Origin: Halobacteriales archaeon QH_10_65_19 | Lineage (GTDB): Archaea > Halobacteriota > Halobacteria > Halobacteriales > Haloarculaceae | NCBI GenBank assembly: GCA_003022085.1 | Contig: PXQK01000008.1 | Location: forward strand, 1-7,870 | Direction of reading: 5' to 3' | Length of the DNA: 7,870 bases | Part shown: positions 5,702 to 7,870 of the stretch, piece after piece | Numbering within the stretch: the first letter of the stretch is position 1 | Layout: each line of letters begins with the position of its first letter | Made by a program: the position numbers and the translations under genes | Notes under the pieces: generated by a model | Seen by the model: only the letters and a program-made list of their open reading frames with translations | Told to the model about the DNA's origin: nothing | The model's database searches: none

Positions 5702-5708
5702 GTTAACC
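5702..5708 (+). promoter_or_regulatory. TATA element of the aminopeptidase gene
   Basis: GTTAACC is centred about 27 nt before ATG 5732, expected for a leaderless transcript. No Shine-Dalgarno precedes the ATG, supporting this start. Confidence 0.45.
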
Positions 5709-5731
5709 TCACAACGCCCAGTACATAGCCC

Positions 5732-6823
5732 ATGGATCCACGAGTCCGAGAGCAGGCAGAGATCGTCGTCGACCACTCGACGGAGATACAGCACAACGAC
5801 GAGGTCGTCGTCCAGGGACACCCAGTGGCGGAGGATCTCATGATCGCCATCGCGGAGCTGTGTGGGGAACGCGGCGCGAACATCTCGGTGCGTGCGTCCA
5901 GTTCCCGCGTCAACCGCGCCTATCAGAAGGCAATCGACATCGACGACATCAGCCTCTCGGAGGTCGCGCTGGCGGGCGTCGAGGAGGCCGACGTGGCTAT
6001 CAGGATCCGGGCGGACGCGAACACGTTCGAGACCAGCGACGTCGACCCGGAGAAAAACAGCGTCCACGCGAAAGTGAACAAGGAACTACAGGAGGTCATG
6101 ATGGAGAAGCGCTGGGTGGTGACCCAGTACCCGGCGCCGGCGAACGCACAGGACGCCGAGATGAGCACCGACGCCTACGAGGAGTTCGTCTGGAGCGCGA
6201 TCAACAAAGACTGGGAGGCTGTCAGGCAGCACCAACAGCAGCTGGTCGAAATCCTCGACACCGCAGACGAGGTGCGGGTCGTCTCCGGCGACACCACCGA
6301 CGTCAGTATGTCGGTCGACGGCAACCCGATCAAAAACGACTACGCCGAGCGCAACCTGCCGGGCGGCGAAGTGTTCACCGCGCCGATCCCCGACAGCGTC
6401 GAGGGCGAGGTGCTGTTCGACAAGCCGCTGATGGCACAGGGCCGGGAGGTCCAGGACGTCTCCCTCCGCTTCGAGGAGGGCGAAGTCGTCGAGCACGCCG
6501 CCGGGAAAAACGAGAGGGTACTGACCGCCGTCCTGAACACAGACGAGGGCGCGAAGCGCCTCGGTGAACTCGGTATCGGCATGAACCGCGACATCGATCA
6601 GTTCACGTACAACATGCTGTTCGACGAGAAGATGGGTGACACCGTCCATATGGCGCTTGGCCGGGCGTACGACGACACCGTCGGCGAGGACAACGAGGCC
6701 AACGACAGCGCAGTGCACATGGACATGATCGTCGACATGAGCGAGGACTCCTTCATCGAGGTCGACGGCGAAACCATCCAGCGCAACGGTACGTTCGTCT
6801 TCGAGGACGGCTTCGAGGGTTGA
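5732..6823 (+). CDS. M29-family metallo-aminopeptidase
   Basis: This 363-residue cytoplasmic enzyme should remove N-terminal residues from peptides using a two-metal site. It belongs to the AmpS/aminopeptidase T (thermophilic metalloprotease) family. Metal-site residues are recognisable by motif and spacing: Glu213 in NLPGGEVFTAP, Glu279 in LGELGIGMN, His306 and Tyr313 in DTVHMALGRAY, and His329 with Asp331 in VHMDMIVD. The 66-residue gap between the two glutamates equals that in Thermus aminopeptidase T (250 to 316) as I recall it. Length is slightly short of the usual 370-410. The N-terminal half (residues 1-200) is the family's alpha/beta domain. ATG 5732 has a TATA element at the right distance. 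The gene stands alone; the next gene has its own leader region, and a small inverted-repeat element starts right after the stop codon. Confidence 0.93.
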   Translation: MDPRVREQAEIVVDHSTEIQHNDEVVVQGHPVAEDLMIAIAELCGERGANISVRASSSRVNRAYQKAIDIDDISLSEVALAGVEEADVAIRIRADANTFETSDVDPEKNSVHAKVNKELQEVMMEKRWVVTQYPAPANAQDAEMSTDAYEEFVWSAINKDWEAVRQHQQQLVEILDTADEVRVVSGDTTDVSMSVDGNPIKNDYAERNLPGGEVFTAPIPDSVEGEVLFDKPLMAQGREVQDVSLRFEEGEVVEHAAGKNERVLTAVLNTDEGAKRLGELGIGMNRDIDQFTYNMLFDEKMGDTVHMALGRAYDDTVGEDNEANDSAVHMDMIVDMSEDSFIEVDGETIQRNGTFVFEDGFEG

Positions 6824-6870
6824 TACGGTCGTGCGTAATTCCATAGCGGTACAGGGTCACGCACGACCGC
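6824..6870. mobile_element. 47-bp mini-element, copy C of the repeat family
   Basis: CGGTCGTGCGT (6826-6836) and ACGCACGACCG (6859-6869) are perfect 11-bp inverted repeats. On the minus strand the unit reads GGTCGTGCGTGA, then CCCTGTACCGCTATGG, matching the left end of copies A and B over about 28 nt before running into the other terminus. It is therefore an internally deleted version of the same element. Flanking TTGA (6820-6823) and ATGA (6871-6874) are at the positions of copy B's duplication and agree at three of four bases; the left one includes the aminopeptidase stop codon. As RNA it can form an 11-bp stem and might end or protect the aminopeptidase message. Confidence 0.75.
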
Positions 6871-6925
6871 ATGACCGAGCGATCGAACTGCGCCGACTGC
6901 AGCCGGTGGGACGCCCGGAACTCGG

Positions 6926-6936
6926 AATACAAAACC
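6926..6936 (+). promoter_or_regulatory. Possible TATA element of the YchF-type gene
   Basis: AATACAAAACC is an A/T-rich block centred about 41 nt before ATG 6972. It would put the transcript start near 6957, giving a leader of about 15 nt. No better candidate sits at the leaderless distance. Confidence 0.3.
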
Positions 6937-6942
6937 GAAAAC

Positions 6943-6966
6943 GTGTTTCCCCACACGGAGAAACAC
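6943..6966 (+). repeat. Dyad with two alternative pairings before ychF
   Basis: GTGTTTC (6943-6949) pairs with GAAACAC (6960-6966) around 10 nt. CGTGT (6942-6946) can instead pair with ACACG (6953-6957), and the two exclude each other. The dyad ends 5 nt before the start codon. It may be a protein-binding site over the transcript start or an RNA hairpin near the start codon. Confidence 0.4.
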
Positions 6967-6971
6967 AGGGT

Positions 6972-7870
6972 ATGCTCTCACTCGCGCTCGCCGGGAAGCC
7001 CAACGCCGGCAAATCCACCTTCTACACGGCGGCGACGATGGCTGACGTCGAGGTCGGCAACTACCCGTTTACGACAATCGACGCCAACCGGGGCGTGAGC
7101 TACGCCCGGACGCGTTGCCCCTGTCTCGACCGCGACCGCCGCTGTGACAGCGACAACTGCCGGGACGGCAAACGGTACGTCCCGTTCGAACTGTACGACG
7201 TCGCCGGCCTCGTTCCCGGCGCCCACGAGGGCCGCGGCCTCGGGAACCAGTTCCTCGACGAACTGACCGACGCCGACGCAATCCTCCACGTCGTCGACGC
7301 TGCCGGCGCCACCGACGCGGAGGGCGAACCCGTCGAGGTCGGCGAGCACGACCCCGTCGAGGACGTCGACTTCGTCGAGGAAGAGATGGACCGCTGGCTT
7401 GCCTCGATTCTCGAACGCAACTGGGAGACAATCGAGCGCCAGTCGCGCTCGCCGGAGTTCGACATCGACGACGCGCTGACGGAGATGCTCACCGGCGTCG
7501 GCGCCACCGAACTCGACGTCGCCCGCATCCTCCGCAGCGTCGACTACCCCGAGGATCCCCGCGAGTGGACCGGCGAACACCGCCGCGCGCTCGCCGGCGA
7601 CCTCCGGGAGCGCACCAAGCCCATCGTTGTCGTCGCCAACAAGGCAGACATCGCCCCCGACGGCACCATCGAGCGCCTCCAGGACGCGGCAGACATCGTC
7701 GTCCCCGCCACGGCGAACGGCGAACTCGCCCTCCGGCGCGGCACTGAGGCCGGCCTCGTTGAATACGACCCCGGCGACGACAGCTTCTCCCTCGACGCCG
7801 GCGTCAGCGACGAGCAACGCGAGGGCCTCGAAGCAGTCCGGACGGTCATCGAGGAGTACGGCGACACCGG
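6972..7870 (+). CDS. ychF: YchF/Obg-type GTPase, partial at the right edge
   Basis: This is a translation-factor-class P-loop GTPase of the YchF branch; relatives bind ribosomes and nucleotide. The first 299 codons are present. Visible motifs are G1 GKPNAGKST (residues 8-16), G2 region [12 protein letters not shown] (30-41), G3 DVAG (76-79) followed by [19 protein letters not shown] (80-98, nearly invariant in the family), and G4 NKAD (223-226). Bacterial YchF has a glutamate in place of the G4 aspartate and prefers ATP; NKAD here suggests guanine specificity. Cysteines 49, 51, 58 and 63 form CPC-x6-C-x4-C just after G2, a possible metal site. The usual C-terminal TGS domain would lie beyond the edge, since homologues run to about 390 residues. 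ATG 6972 is the first codon ahead of G1 and fits the family start. Confidence 0.92.
   Translation, partial: MLSLALAGKPNAGKSTFYTAATMADVEVGNYPFTTIDANRGVSYARTRCPCLDRDRRCDSDNCRDGKRYVPFELYDVAGLVPGAHEGRGLGNQFLDELTDADAILHVVDAAGATDAEGEPVEVGEHDPVEDVDFVEEEMDRWLASILERNWETIERQSRSPEFDIDDALTEMLTGVGATELDVARILRSVDYPEDPREWTGEHRRALAGDLRERTKPIVVVANKADIAPDGTIERLQDAADIVVPATANGELALRRGTEAGLVEYDPGDDSFSLDAGVSDEQREGLEAVRTVIEEYGDT

Noticed and set aside
592..6870. CRISPR-like interpretation of the three repeats
   Set aside because: Copies are kilobases apart, in both orientations, of different lengths and with terminal inverted repeats, unlike regularly spaced direct repeats.
6871..7098. ORF on + starting right after the mini-element, with N-terminal CADC motif
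   Set aside because: Most of it overlaps ychF in another frame and reads as Arg/Ser/Pro-rich shadow sequence. No promoter or family likeness supports it.

Overview
The window looks haloarchaeal (class Halobacteria). It has high GC, strongly acidic proteins rich in Asp and Glu, short A/T-rich promoter cores placed so that several messages would be leaderless, and gene families typical of halophilic archaea: a split glycine dehydrogenase, a Tat-exported metallopeptidase, an M29 aminopeptidase and a YchF-type GTPase. This placement is inferred from composition and family membership; no rRNA or tRNA is present.

Layout. 1-378 (-): the N-terminal 126 codons of gcvPA, running off the left edge. 379-1490: an accessory stretch with a hicBA toxin-antitoxin pair (-), a partial MITE-like repeat (copy A) at the 3' end of hicA with two tandem hairpins, and a gene-free segment with small dyads. 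1491-2279 (+): a metallo-beta-lactamase-fold hydrolase related to N-acyl-homoserine lactonases. 2280-2535: no gene, but a perfect 16-bp inverted repeat. 2536-2820 (-): a small uncharacterised protein with a clear promoter. 2877-3204 (-): a decayed ZIP metal-transporter gene split by a complete 108-bp MITE-like element (copy B). 3265-5295 (-): a large Tat-exported zinc metallopeptidase with a PKD-like domain. 5387-5572 (-): a remnant of a flavoprotein gene. 5732-6823 (+): an M29 aminopeptidase with a 47-bp mini-element (copy C) directly after its stop codon. 6972-7870 (+): a YchF-type GTPase, cut by the right edge.

The main discovery is a small family of non-autonomous repeats. Three copies share the terminus GGTCGTGCGTGA plus neighbouring sequence, and they sit at three kinds of site: the 3' end of a toxin gene, the inside of a transporter gene, and just behind an aminopeptidase. 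Removing copy B and one copy of its 4-bp target duplication restores an uninterrupted ZIP reading frame, so element boundaries and duplication size can be read from this one sequence.

The genes do not form one pathway. Apart from hicB-hicA, they look like single transcription units. Decayed genes, repeats and a TA module mixed with housekeeping genes suggest a region of past insertion and deletion.
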